NCBI RefSeq assembly: GCF_029633865.1
Contig: NC_079211.1
Location: 147,304,543 to 147,368,542 of the forward strand
Direction: 5' to 3'
Source of the DNA: Lampris incognitus
Lineage: Eukaryota > Chordata > Actinopteri > Lampriformes > Lampridae
Length of the DNA: 64,000 bases
Under the pieces are notes generated by a model. It was not told the DNA's origin. It saw only the letters and a program-made list of their open reading frames with translations, and searched no databases. The translations under genes were made by a program, and so were the position numbers. The stretch's first letter is position 1; each line of letters opens with the position of its first letter. Positions 21,757-32,575 of this stretch are shown here, in pieces.

Positions 21757-22112
21757 GGCGGCACGGTGGCACAGTGGTTAGTACTGTCGCCTCACAGCAA
21801 ATAGGTCCTGGGTTCGAACCCCGGGGTTGTCCAACCTTGGGGGTCATCCCAGGTTGTCCTCTGTGTGGAGTTTGCGTGTTCTCCCCGTGTCTGCGGTGGG
21901 TTTTCTCCGGGTGCTCCGGTTTCCCCCACCATCAAAACGACATGCATGTTAGGGTTAATACTCATGTCTGTGCCCTTGACCGAGGCATGGCAACACCAAC
22001 TGGACTTGGTCCCCGGGTGCTACACGGCGGCTGCCCACTGCTCCTACCTACACAGCTAGGATGGATTAAATGCAGAGCATGATTTCCCTACGGGGATTAT
22101 TAAAGTATCTCA
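21757..22112 (+). mobile_element. Composite SINE: family A head with a different 3' half
   Basis: The first about 200 bp are family A (GGCGGCACGGTGGCACAGTG, GGGTTCGAACCCC, TTCTCCCCGTGTCTG). From about 21945 it changes to a different block (GTTAATACTCATG..., CTGCCCACTGCTCC, GATGGATTAAATGCAGAG). It ends TCAAAATCAAAATCAAAAA. The same composite occurs inverted at 43412-43696. Confidence 0.75.
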
Positions 22113-23036
22113 AAATCAAAATCAAAAAAGAATAACATAAGAAATAGAAGAAAACCCAGGAATCAAGCTAAAACAGATTCTACTGGAGACAACTTCGACC
22201 TTACCAAAGTGGTACCTAATTACATTGAGCATAAGTGAGTTAGCCTGGCTAGATCTGTGGTTGCTAGCTTGTGAATGAGTTTGAAGTGCTTGGAAATTTC
22301 CCAAACTTGCCGTCTATTACTGCTCCGAAAAAAAACAAGGTAATGCGTCCAATTCATAAATAATTTACTTCAGTATTGTTCAATTGAGTAAAAGCTAACT
22401 TATCTGATGCAGCTTGTACAGTAACAATGCACTGAAATGACTTTGGCCATATTGTATGTTTGGTTTTAGAAACTGTGTGGCTTGACTGGGTATGCCATTT
22501 TGTGCATGCATCCAGCTCGCTCACACGAAATTGAAACGGTGTGGCTTACTGGCGGTGGTAGCTCTAGACCAATTTTAGTCGGGGGGGGGGGGGGCAGGCT
22601 GGGGCCAGTTGTGTTGTCACAGAGGCACATTCAACCCAGGACAAAAGAGAGAAGAGGGTATTCAAGCTTTCAAATTTTTTAGGTCAGTATATAACATAAT
22701 AGCGCGCAAAAAAAACCCCCAACATAAAATACCATGATTTTTATTTGTTTCAGTAACAGTATTTGCTTCAGTAACTTACAGTTAGTTATTTCTTTCAGTA
22801 GCAGTATTGGTTTCAATAACTTACAGTTACAATTTTATCAAATTTAAATTTTGAAAACAAAGTGAAACACATTCCTGTTAGCTTCAGCTCAAGTTACAGC
22901 ACATTCTTTGTTGCAGCACTTCTTTATAAGGCTCAATGAACAGTACAAGCTTTACTGGACTAGAGGGTCTCTGCTTCCCAGTCTGTATTTTCCTTTCTAA
23001 AAGTTCACATTACAGCAACTGTATTCTGCATTTTTT

Positions 23037-23315
23037 TTAATGATTTTTGGCAAACCGATCAACAAATGAGTCAAGATTCAAAGCCTTTGCCTTCCTAGAT
23101 TCAATACTTAGTACACCCAGATTGCTCAATCTCTCATCGGTTATGGTGGACCTGAGGTAAGTTTTCACCAGCTTCAGTGTAGAAAAACTCAGCTCACAAG
23201 CAGAACTCATTGGGATCGCAACTGCTATTTTGCAGAGTCTGAAGAGCTCAAAAAACGCTTCTTTATATGGCCCAATGAACAGTACCAGCTCTACTGTACT
23301 AGAAGGTCTCTGCAT
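23037..23315 (-). pseudogene. hAT transposase C-terminal dimerisation domain
   Basis: It contains IPMSSACELSFSTLKLVKTY and LRSTITDERLSNLGVLSIES, the hallmark hAT C-terminal dimer motif. It ends VDRFAKNH before a stop. An approximately 86-bp part (23258-23343) is repeated at 22919-23004, so the 3' end of the transposase has been partly duplicated. Confidence 0.85.
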
Positions 23316-23395
23316 CCCAGTCTGTATTTTCCTTTCTGAAATTTGGCTGAACTGGTGTAGTTCATTTCACTTGAACACAATTCGTTGAAAGCTGG

Positions 23396-23503
23396 CAGCC
23401 TGTCCAGGGTGTCTCCTTGCCTGCCGCTCAATAACTGCTGGAATGGGTTCCAGCATCCCTGCGACCCTGAGAGCAGGATAAGTGGTTCAGATGATGGATG
23501 GAT
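23396..23503 (+). mobile_element. SINE family A, 3' fragment
   Basis: Only the CCTGTCCAGGGTGTCTCC to GATGATGGATGGATG tail portion is present, inside the hAT element. Confidence 0.75.
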
Positions 23504-23591
23504 GATGTAGTTCATGTCCCAAGTCATCAATATTTGAATCATACAATCGAGCAAATGAAAACAGCCGTCTCTTTCAGAAATGCATCATTTT

Positions 23592-24632
23592 TACATTACA
23601 TTACAGTCATTGAGCCGATGCTTTTATCCAAAGCAACTTACAATAAGTGCATTTAATGTAGGAAATCAGGAGAACTACTAGTCATCAGAGGTCATAAGTG
23701 CATCTAAACAAGCATCTAAGAGCAAAACCAGTGCTAAAGTAAAAGCGCAAGAAAGAGATTTATTTATTTATTTTTAATGAGTGAATACAAAAAGTGCTTA
23801 GAACAAGTAACAGGGTAGTAGTTCTTGAAGAGGTGAGTTTTCAACCTGTGCCGAAAGATGGGCAGCGACTCTGCTGTCCTGACATCAGTGGGGAGTTCAT
23901 TCCACCACTGTGGGGCCAGGACAGAAAAGAGCCGTGACCGGGTCGATTGGCAGCAGGGGCCTCTGAGCAATGGGGCAACCAGGCATCCCAAGGCAGCAGA
24001 GCGAAGTGGTTGGGTGGGGGTGTAGAGCTTGACCATGGCCTGGAGATAGGAAGGAGCTGTTCCTTTCACTGCCCTGTAGGCTAGCACCAGAGTCTTAAAC
24101 TGGATGCGAGCAGCTACTAGGAGCCAGTGTAGGGACATGAGAAGGGGAGTTGTGTGGAAGAACTTAGGGTGGTTGAACACCAGATGAGCTGCAGCTTTCT
24201 GAACAAGCTCCAGAGGTCTGGTGGCCGACACCGGGGCGCCAGCAAGGAGGGAGTTGCCGTAGTCCAGCCGGGAGATGACCAGAGCCTGGATGAGCACCTG
24301 TGCCATCTCGTCGGTGAGGAATGGGCGAATCCTCCTGATGTTACAGAGGAGAAATCTGCAGGAGCGAGCAACCGATGCAACGTTTGCAGCAAACAACTGT
24401 TGGTCGTCCAGGATCACACCCAGATTCTGGCATCATCACAGTGTTGTCAATGGTAATGGCCAGGTCTCGACGCGGGCAACCTTTCCCTGGGAGGAACATC
24501 AGCTCTGTCTTGTCCAGATTGAGCTTCAGGTGGTTTGTCGCCATCCACTCCGAGATGTCAGTCAAGCACGCAGCAATGCGTGTCTCTACTTGTGTATCAG
24601 AGGGAGGAAAGGACAAGATCAGATCTTTTGAG
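23592..24632 (-). pseudogene. L2-like LINE fragment nested in the hAT element
   Basis: Minus-strand frames give CLTDISEWMATNHLKLNLDK (from 24616), then after a frameshift LTDEMAQVLIQALVISRLDY, ELVQKAAAHLVFNH and LHWLLVAARIQFKTL..., ending PIFRHRLKTHLFKNYYPVT. This is the C-terminal part of a reverse transcriptase plus the post-RT region. The 3' end is an AGTTGCTTTGGATAAAAGCA-like sequence with an ATTACATTAC border at 23592. Confidence 0.8.
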
Positions 24633-24649
24633 GTTTAGACCTTGGATGC

Positions 24650-25310
24650 TATTCATTATGTCACAGCTTGTCTTTGAAAACCATCTGTTAAGCTCATTGA
24701 GCATCTGATCAATGACAGGGTAGAAAAAGGCTGTACGAAACCCATCTTTATCTGGTTCTGACACTAACCAACAGTAGTCAGTATACAGTGTTAACCGAGT
24801 TTAGAGCTTAGCCCATTTTGTTCTTTTGCAGCTAGCTGTAGTGCAGTATCACATTGCTGAGAAACGTTCAACACTTCATCCAAAAAGTTATCAAAAAATG
24901 ACTCCTGCCTGAAGTCATTCAATGTCTAAACTAAAGCCTCCAACTAAATCAGCAGCTTTTCAAAAGTCAAGTGATGAAGATTGTAGCATATCGGAGAGAA
25001 GTTTTGTTTCTCCAAACACTTTACGGAGTGTAACGAAATGAACAATGAATGCAAGATCTATCTGTGCCAGCAGACCTCGAGCCTCAATAGGTCTTCCATT
25101 ATTGTGTTCTTGGGCTATCTCATGCAGTACTCGGTTAAGGGCAGGCAATCTATCCATAATGTTACGTAGAGCTATAAATCGACATGCCCATCGAGTGTCA
25201 CTTCATCACTCGAGTTCCCTTGGTGCACCTTTGTACATCTGTCTTTCTATAGTTAGCCATATAGGATGGACATATGACTCAGATGTGAACAGATATTCTA
25301 GACCATGACT
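24650..25310 (-). pseudogene. hAT transposase central region
   Basis: The minus frame at 25157-24960 reads MDRLPALNRVLHEIAQEHNN then RPIEARGLLAQIDLAFIVHF and VTLRKVFGETKLLSDMLQSS. This conserved segment of hAT transposases of the ZMYM1/TTF type precedes the dimer domain. Stops on both sides show decay. Confidence 0.7.
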
Positions 25311-25317
25311 TTCCAAT

Positions 25318-25688
25318 ATCCATCCATACATCCATTAACGAAGACACTTATCCCAGTGGGGGTCACGGGATGCTGGAGCCTATCCCGGCAATCACTGGGC
25401 GGCAGTCGGGGAGACACCCTGGACAGGCCACCAGGCCATCACAGGGCCGACACACTCACACCTAGGGACAATTTAGTATGGCCGATTCACCTGACCTACA
25501 TGTCTTTGGACTGTAGGAGGAAACTGGAGCATCCGGCGAAAACCCACGCATACACGGAGAGAACATGCAGACTCCACACAGATGATGACCTGGGATGACC
25601 CCCCAAGGTTGGACAACCCCAGGGTTCAAACCCAGGACCTTCTTGCTGTGAGGCAACCATGTTAACCAATGTGCAACCGTGCCGCCCG
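25318..25688 (-). mobile_element. SINE family A, near full length, in the hAT element
   Basis: It runs from TATCCATCCATACATCC to the GGGCGGCACGGTTGCACATTGG head. It interrupts the transposase; CTTTCCAATAT occurs on both sides (25308-25318 and 25690-25700), giving an 11-bp target duplication. Confidence 0.8.
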
Positions 25689-26149
25689 GCTTTCCAATAT
25701 GTGGATTATTTTTTCAGTAAGCTCTGCTGCATCTAGTCTCTCAGCAGACTCAAACAAGGGAAAACTCTCCTGGATAGCTCCATTGAAATAGTACCTGAGC
25801 ACTACAGAAATCTGTTTTTGTTTTTTGGGGTTTTTTTTTTAACATCTTTTGTTTCATCTGCCATGTTGCTGAAGACTTCACTGTTTTTCACTTATTCTGT
25901 AATTTCGGTTCGAACCATGTCTGCCAAACAATACAGAATCTCTGAATTATTTTGCTTGTGTACTTTGCATTGTGAATGGAAGTCAACATTTTTTTAAACA
26001 GCTTTGCCATGGTTACCAATTTTCTATAAAACTGCTATGAAGTTCCCTTTATTATCTGAGCCTGCAGACTCACTGTGTCCTCTATGAATAGTGTATTGTG
26101 TGGCAGCAAGTAGTTGCACTTCCCCTATTGTTTTTATATATTCCCGATT

Positions 26150-26345
26150 TTCTCTAACCTATTTGTTATGTTCCTTGTTTAGGACATTTGCCAGTGTTGC
26201 ATTAGTTGTTACGGCTCTCTGATAGTCCCTCCATGCAATCATTGCTTGTTTGTACTGCTCAGACTTGGCATGGATTGCAAAACTCCCCCTCTCTGTAGGT
26301 TGCTTTCTTCCAGTTTTTGGATCCGGGTGGTTAGTCAAACACTGT
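26150..26345 (-). pseudogene. hAT transposase TTF-like N-terminal region
   Basis: On the minus strand, one frame reads CLTNHPDPKTGRKQPTERGS then FAIHAKSEQYKQAMIAWRDY and QRAVTTNATLANVLNKEHNK before a stop. This is the zinc-finger and following helical region seen in ZMYM1-like hAT transposases. Confidence 0.65.
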
Positions 26346-26779
26346 CTGTGCTATTAGGAGGGCTATAAAATGTCTGCAGGCTAACAATACGCAGAGTCTG
26401 ATAGTTTAGAATACTCAGGCCAGTGGCAAATGTTGTACCAGGCCTGCCTTGAAGCTCATCCTCCTGTCCCCCATCAAGGTCCATGAAACATTTTCAAGTT
26501 CGACTGCATCGGTGGGTCTTCTTTACATTTGCTATCTGTGGAGAAAGACAAACCTATATGGATAAAAAAGACATATACTATAGCAATCAAGAAACACCAT
26601 AATATCATAAGACTACACACTTCTATATGGACACACCATATGAACTGTAATCAAACTGCTTTACAAGCAGGCAAATATTTTTTCAACATCACAACCCTGA
26701 TGGTCCAGTGCTTGTGGATGCACGTTGTCTCTGTCTCACACACTGCTTGTATGTCACCCTCAGCCTCACTCTCAGGATC

Positions 26780-27185
26780 TTTTTTTCTCTCTCTCTTTTT
26801 CTCCCTAATTGTACTTGACCAATTACCCCACACTTCCAAGCCATCCCGATCGCTGCTTCACCCCCTCTGCCGACCCGGGGAGGGCTGCAGACTACCACAT
26901 GCCTCCTCGGATACATGTGGAGTCGCCACCCACTTCTTTTCACCTGACAGTGAGGAGATTCGCCAGGGGGACGTAGTGCGTGGGAGGGTCACGCTATTCC
27001 CCCACTTCCCCTCCCACCTAAACAGACACCCCGACCAACCAGAGGAGGCGCTAGTGCAGCGACCAGGACACATAACCACAACTGGCTTCCCACCCACAGA
27101 CACGGCCAGTTGTGTCTGTAGGGGCGCCCGGCCAAGCCGGAGGTAACATGGGGATTCGAACTGGCGATCCGCGTGTTGGTGAAGC
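26780..27185 (-). mobile_element. SINE family B copy
   Basis: The minus strand carries GGATCGCCAGTTCGAATCCC (B-box-like), GGAAGCCAGTTGTGG, the CTGACAGGTGAAAAGAAGTG-type block and the G-rich GGGGTAATTGG end. It interrupts the N-terminal part of the hAT element. Long open frames here are SINE sequence, not genes. Confidence 0.8.
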
Positions 27186-28538
27186 AATGGAATAGCTCTT
27201 CATCTGTCTCTCCTTCCTGCTCTGTGCCCTCACTTTGAAAACCAGTCTCTCCAACTAACAAGACCTCTGGCTTTCTCTCTGTGGCGCTCTTCACGTCCTG
27301 CTGTTTCTCTTCAGCTCTCTCAACACCTGGATCATCTGGCTCTGTCTCAATGTCTGCCTCATCATTGTCGTTTTTATTTTTGGGGGGCAGTGAAATAGGA
27401 CATAATATCCTTTTTTTCTCTTCATTTTGATGATAACTGTAGAGCAAAAACGATGGAGAGGAATGCACGACACTTGAGCAACCCAGACTATTAATATACC
27501 GTTGCTGGCTTGCTTGAATTAATGTGTTGCGGTAGCCTTTGTGCTTACATTTCACAACTATATAGCAATACCGATGGACATGAATGTATAGCATGCCATC
27601 AGCTCGGGCGAACCGTTCGTGAAGAGAGAAATTTTCCTCCAAACACTATTGCAAAGCTTACAACTAGTATTAACCCTTTCATGTGTAACATATTTATTGT
27701 GCTATGTAGCGCACGTTACGCTACGTGGTTCGTTATGTTTTCATTAGCGTTACCGAGCTTCTCGTAGTAATCAGTTAGCCTTTGCTGTGTTTTTTTAATG
27801 TTAAATCGCTGCTTCCTCAAAGCTAAAATAGCTAGAATTTTTATAATCTAGTTTTCTGATCGCACTGGTTTTAGCATACACGCCAAACGGCTAATCACAC
27901 CGGCGTGGCCATATGTGTGACGGGGTTAATGCAAGCAAACTGTTGGCTGTAGCTGTTTACACTGGCTGCTGGTAAGTTAACTAGTCAACAACAACATCTC
28001 CTGACCAGAAGTCTGACCTTGTAGCATTTGCACAAACAAAATAGTTTTGCTCACCTTCAATTCTTCGTGGTAGTCTCACAACGTTTAGCTTTGATTCTTG
28101 TTCTGGTCAGAGCTGACAGGTGGTGGGTAGCCTACTTTCTTTTGCACTTCAGCCAGCCAGTGGCGGTGTACCGCGCTAAGGGATCCCATTAGAATGTGGA
28201 ACCACATTTGTTCCGCCTTTCGCGTCAGCACAATTCATCCCAAGAAATCATTAATTTTATTATTATTGTGGGCTCTTCGTCCGGAGGGCGACCAGAGGGC
28301 GTGTCCAAGCTCAGTTTTACAGGGCACTGGTCCCTGTTTGCCCCTCCCCAGTACCGCCTATGCTTACTAGGTACACCATTTTGTGCATGTGTCCAGCCTG
28401 CTCACTCAAAATCAGTGAGAATGTTTTGGGTTTTTTTAAACGAGGGATTTCATTTTATTTTGCACTTTATTGAAATAATTGTGCACACTTTATTGTCTTA
28501 TTGTATGTCTATTTAATTTGTTACCAGAGTGGGTTTAT

Positions 28539-29074
28539 CAGAATCAGAAACACTTTGTCGTTTCATTTCATGCAGTTGCACACATGAAATGAAACGAAAC
28601 ATCGTTTCCCCCAGCCCACAGCAGCGCAACACAGACAAAAACACATCCAAAAACTACAAGAAAACACGTATCCAAACTAACACATTCGTATATCTAAACT
28701 AAAAACCCTCACTGTCCAGGAGAACGAACGCCAGCCAGGGTGACTGTCGGAACTGCCGGTCTTCATGGGCTAGCAGTTAGCTTAGCCTGCCCTGCCTCCA
28801 CCCTCTGTCAGACCACCCTCGGTGTTACCTCTTCAGGCACAGCTCCAGGCAGGGCCGTGCTCCCTGGGCCCACAGGATACAGCAGACCAAGCTCCCCCAG
28901 CCGATCCAGCGCCAGCTCTCCCGGCCATCAAATGAAGACGAACTTAGACGTGGACAAAGACACTGCACAGACGGTACTGTGTGAGGCCGCCGCAAATGTG
29001 AATTCACACCGGAACTGGGTGAGGCCGCTGCAAACATGAATTTGTGCCGCCATCTTCCCACACCGGAAGTGGAA
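28539..29074 (-). mobile_element. Non-autonomous retroposon family D, copy 2
   Basis: It is inverted, starting CAGAATCAGAAACACTTTGT and ending CATCTTCCCACACCGGAAGT. It is inserted in the gypsy 3' LTR, where the 5' LTR shows the uninterrupted GGGTTTATGATTTAC. It has one GCTAGCAGTTAGCTTAGCC block, unlike copy 1. Confidence 0.75.
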
Positions 29075-29149
29075 GTGATTTATACTGTTGTTATTCAATG
29101 AATAGAATTCAACTTATTTTGCAATTTATATAAAACTTTATTGAATTCT

Positions 29150-29821
29150 CTTTTTTTTTCCCATGTACACAATTTATTATTCTTAGTGCTCGTTTCTGAA
29201 GACAGTATATGGGTCATGTTTGATCTGATGAGTACTAGCCCAAGTTATATTACAATAATTAATATACGGATAAACCACTGAATAATATAACATAGTGGCT
29301 GCCTCAGTGTTGACCAAAAACACTAACGACCAAATCTGAGGAAAACCCAGTTTGATCAACAGTTTTGGAGTGACTGTGCTTCTCAGAGTTGGCTGCTATA
29401 TGGAGGGAGGTGGAAAAGGTCGGTACCCGAGGAGTCGTCGTACTGCAGATACGTTGCGACACAGGTCCATTAGGAACGGGTTGGTTGTTTCTGAGTTGAA
29501 CAAGAGTCTCCATTTCTTTGCTTCAAAAAGGTATAGACTGAAGGAAAGACAGATGCCCTCTGTGAGGGGAGATACTGAACTATCCAGGGTTTCACACCCA
29601 CACACACAAATGAGGAAATGTAAAAATGAAAGACATACAAAGTACTGGTCCCCATCCACTCAAGTTCCTGACTTATATTACTGACCTAAACCAGCAAATG
29701 AACCTGAAAGCTAAGTCTATACACGCGGCTCACGCCTATCTTTTCAGACACGATGATAATGCATAAGTCATACAGCTCAGTTACTTTCAGCTCTAGCCAG
29801 CGTCACTCGCGGGCTGTGTCC
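29150..29821 (-). mobile_element. 672-bp retroposed sequence of unknown origin
   Basis: It is flanked by a perfect 16-bp direct repeat AACTTTATTGAATTCT (29134-29149 and 29822-29837). The 5' LTR copy has this sequence once. It begins with a poly(T) run, so it looks like a minus-strand copy with a poly(A) tail inserted by LINE machinery. The body resembles none of the other repeats in the window. It could be a processed pseudogene, a new SINE or a 5'-truncated LINE. Confidence 0.65.
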
Positions 29822-30240
29822 AACTTTATTGAATTCTATGTGCAGCTAGTTGTTTGGAGAATTTTAATGTGCAAGGTTAAAGGGCATGTATGAAAAAGTG
29901 GAAGCTGCAAAGTGCCTGATATAAATTACAGTTTGATATTCATGAGCTTTGTCTGAGCCTGTCTGTTCACAGGTCAGGTTTTTTGTTTTTTGGTTTTTTT
30001 TTTTGGATCTTTCCATTGAAATAGATGGCGAGCCTTCCCACCTGGATCTAGAGAGGGACAGTATTCGGAGATACCGCCCTGATAACTGGACAGGTTCTAC
30101 CCCACTCGGGAGACCCAACTTGTGCAAACACCCCCACACTCAGCCTCATCATTCTCATTTTCTCCTTTCACAGTCCTTCCCACGCACACCAACCCCAATT
30201 TCCCAGAACTCTGAACTCCTACTTACCCTTGGACTCCTCT

Positions 30241-30898
30241 GCTTCCGGTGTGGGAAGATGACTGTGCGAATTCACGTTTGCAGCGGCCTCACCCAGTGCC
30301 GTCCATGCAGTGTCTTTGTCCACGTCCGTGTCTAAGTTTGTCCTCGTTTGATGGCTGGTAGAGCTGGCGCTGGATTGGCTGGGAGGGCGGGGCAGGCTAA
30401 GCTAACTGCTAGCCCATGCAGACCGGCAGTTCTGATAACACCGAGGGTGGTCTTGCGGCGGCCTCACCTGGTGTTGACTTTGGTGTTTTTGATGTCGTCG
30501 TGAGGAGTGTGGGGAGGTGTGTCGAGGCTGCCTGGCTGGGAGACCTTGGTCTGCTTCATCCGGTGGGCCCAAGGACCTTGGCCCCTGCCTGGAGCTGCGG
30601 TCTGACAGAACGCGGAAGCGGGACGGGCTAAGCTAACTGCTAACCCATACAGACCGGTGGTTCCAACATTCATCCTGGCTGGCGTTCGTTCCCTTGGACG
30701 GGGATTTTTTGTTTAGTTTGGATATATGCGTTAGTTTGGGTATGTGCGTTAGTTTGGGTATGTGTGTTCTTGTAGTTTTTGGATGTGTTTTTGGCTTTGT
30801 GTTGTACTGCTGTGGGCTGGGGGAAACGGTATTTCGTTTCATTTCATGTACGCAAGCGCATGAAGTGAAATGACAAATGAAAGTGTTCCTGATTCCTG
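30241..30898 (+). mobile_element. Non-autonomous retroposon family D, copy 3
   Basis: It is in forward orientation, starting GCTTCCGGTGTGGGAAGATG and ending AAAGTGTTCCTGATTCCTGA. It has two GCTAACTGCTA blocks and short tandem repeats of GTTTGGGTATGTGCGTTA near 30725-30765. It is inserted in the gypsy 3' LTR. Confidence 0.75.
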
Positions 30899-31031
30899 AC
30901 TTTGTCTTGGACTCTGGACGTGACTCAGAACACTAGACTTAACTTTCATTCCCTGGAACTGTGCATCAGGCAGTTGCTGTATTGTTTATCACTAAACATA
31001 TTTTCTTTGTCATTGTGTATGGTACCGACAT

Positions 31032-31055
31032 ATATATATATATATATATATATAA
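31032..31055. repeat. (TA)n microsatellite
   Basis: A TA dinucleotide run in the gypsy 3' LTR is absent from the corresponding place in the 5' LTR near 17310. Confidence 0.85.
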
Positions 31056-31245
31056 ACAAATTTTTTTCAAATTCCTTGTTCCAGTACAAAGCCGTTATAC
31101 TGTTTACATTTAACCTTTTGTCTCCGAGTCTCGTTTTAGCATTCCACCGTGCTGCAGTAGCCGAGCCTCGCCGGTCTGTAATATTATCCATCAGTCCTTA
31201 TAGGGAGGCATTACACCTGCATCTCAACAGGGTTTCTTCTGACCC

Positions 31246-31684
31246 TTTTTTGTTTTTTGTGGCTTTTTCCCCCTTTTTCTCCCCAATTGTACCCAGCCAA
31301 TTACCCCACTCTTCCAAGCTGTCCCGGTTGCTGCTTCACCCCCTCTGCTGATCCGGGAAGGGCTGCAACCTACCTCATGCCTCCTCTGATACATGTGAGG
31401 TCGCCAGCCCCTTCTTTTCACCTGACAGTGGTTTCACCAGGGGGATATAGCATGTGGGAGGATCACGCTATTCCCCCAGACCCCCGACAGGCGCCCCGAC
31501 CAACCAGAGGAGGCGCCAGTGCAGGAACCAGGACACACACCCACATCCAGCTTCCCATCCGCCGACACGGCCAATTGTGTCTGTAGGGACGCCCGACCGA
31601 GCCGGAGGTAACACGGGGATTCGAACCGGCGATCCCCGTGTTGGTAGGCGATGGAATAGGCCGCTAAGCTACCCAGACGCCCCC
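31246..31684 (-). mobile_element. SINE family B, full-length copy
   Basis: It is complete in reverse, from the CTTTTTCTCCCCAATTGTAC end to GGGGCGTCTGGGTAGCTTAG at the head, with GGTTCGAATCCCC near 31618-31630. It lies just outside the right end of the gypsy element. Confidence 0.85.
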
Positions 31685-32575
31685 TCTTTGGGCTTTTTGA
31701 AAGTGCACGCGAGCAGTCACTGGTTTTCATGAGAACATACTCGGTCACTTCACAGTATTCACACACTGGCGATTTGTCCAGTTTGTTGTTTGTACCCGCT
31801 GCCTTCCTCTCGTCGAGCCGTGATCTCAACTTTTATCTTTTTCTTTCTGCTGATGCTTAATGTTCCTTTGTCAGTTTTTAAGGCCTCATTTTTTTTAATC
31901 TTTTGTGCAAAATGAGCACGGCCAAACCAAATGAGACGAAGATGAAGTAAACAATGTGAACTAAGACAGATAAACTCAGACTCGTGCGAGACCAGATGAA
32001 CTGAACTGATAGACAGAAAGTAGTGCACCCCGCTGCAAGACCTGATGAGGCAAGCAGTCGCTTGTTTTCAACTGGATGTTTTCCCGGTAGCTTCCCTGCA
32101 TAGTGTGTGTGTGTGTGTGTGTGCGTGTGTGTTTGTGTGTTTAGAAACTTTCTATTCTTATCGTAAGGTCGGGGAAATTTAGATCGAGTGGTTTCTCTGT
32201 CAGCAGATTAATAGGTTTCGTTCTCAGAGGCTGTGGTGGATTACAGCACATGTGTCTTTATTTAGTTAATTTCTGAATTTATCTGGCAGTGCCTGTCTTG
32301 AGAAATGTCGAGTCTGGTCGAAGTGATAAGTGTTTACATCTGCCAGGAGTGCTGCTGCTGGGGGGGAAGCAAGTTCTCCTTTTCAATCGAAAAGTGACAA
32401 GATGAGTTTTGAACTACTTGTGCTGTGCAGCAACACCAAAAAAAAGTCATATCCAAACTAGCCAAAATCCTCCCAGGGGTGCTGTGCCGATGTAGCAATA
32501 AAAAAAAAAAAACACACACACACAAAACGTACCAAATTAGACATATCAAGAAAAAAGAGAGATGCAAAAAGGACA
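31685..32575. other. Unassigned DNA
   Basis: It contains a (TG)n run at 32105-32143 and a short A run near 32498-32511. No exon is recognised. Confidence 0.45.

Larger units (their letters stand above)
22551..28360 (-). mobile_element. hAT transposon (TTF/ZMYM1-like), degenerate
   Basis: The left end reads GGCGGTGGTAGCTCTAGACC and the right end, on the other strand, reads TAGGCGGTACTGGGG, with G-rich and CCAGT blocks in the same order. Flanks GGCTTACT (22543-22550) and TGCTTACT (28361-28368) match at 7 of 8 bases, fitting an 8-bp target duplication. Coding remnants run right to left: an acidic N-terminal part near 27470-27190, a TTF-like zinc-finger region near 26345-26150, a central part near 25160-24650, and the dimerisation domain at 23315-23037. 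It is interrupted by a LINE fragment, two family A SINE pieces and one family B SINE. Confidence 0.75.
15931..31215 (+). mobile_element. Degenerate Ty3/gypsy LTR retrotransposon with nested insertions
   Basis: Layout: 5'-truncated LTR 15931-17476, internal region 17477-21425, and 3' LTR starting at 21426 and ending at 31215 after large insertions. The 5' LTR ends GTTACA (17471-17476) and the 3' LTR starts TGTAAC (21426-21431), an inverted pair as expected. A purine tract AAGAGGGGAGG (21414-21424) precedes the 3' LTR. Sequence matches between the LTR copies run in the same order: GAGTTAGCCT...GCTAGCTTGTG, CATTTTGTGCATG..., AAGGGCATGTATGAAAAAGT, GCGAGCCTTCCCACC and CATTCCCTGGAACTGTG. The deletion of the far 5' part removes any outer target duplication on the left. 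Confidence 0.8.
21426..31215 (+). repeat. 3' LTR split by nested insertions
   Basis: LTR-derived segments are approximately 21426-21756, 22113-22550, 28361-28538, 29075-29149, 29822-30240 and 30899-31215, ending CATTACA. Between them lie a composite SINE, a hAT transposon, two family D retroposons and a 672-bp retroposed sequence. Summed, the LTR is about 1.7 kb. A 65-bp part (22460-22550) is tandemly duplicated compared with the 5' copy. Confidence 0.7.

Noticed and set aside
26529-27146. 205-aa open frame on the + strand
   Set aside because: It runs antisense through decayed hAT sequence and a family B SINE; no domain and no start context.
26989-27642. 217-aa minus-strand open frame as a host gene
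   Set aside because: Its first part is the acidic N-terminal region of the hAT element and its end is SINE B.
29396-29659. Minus-strand open frame in the 672-bp retroposed sequence as a host protein
   Set aside because: I could not match it to a family; the frame is short and lacks a start or stop arrangement supporting a coding parent.
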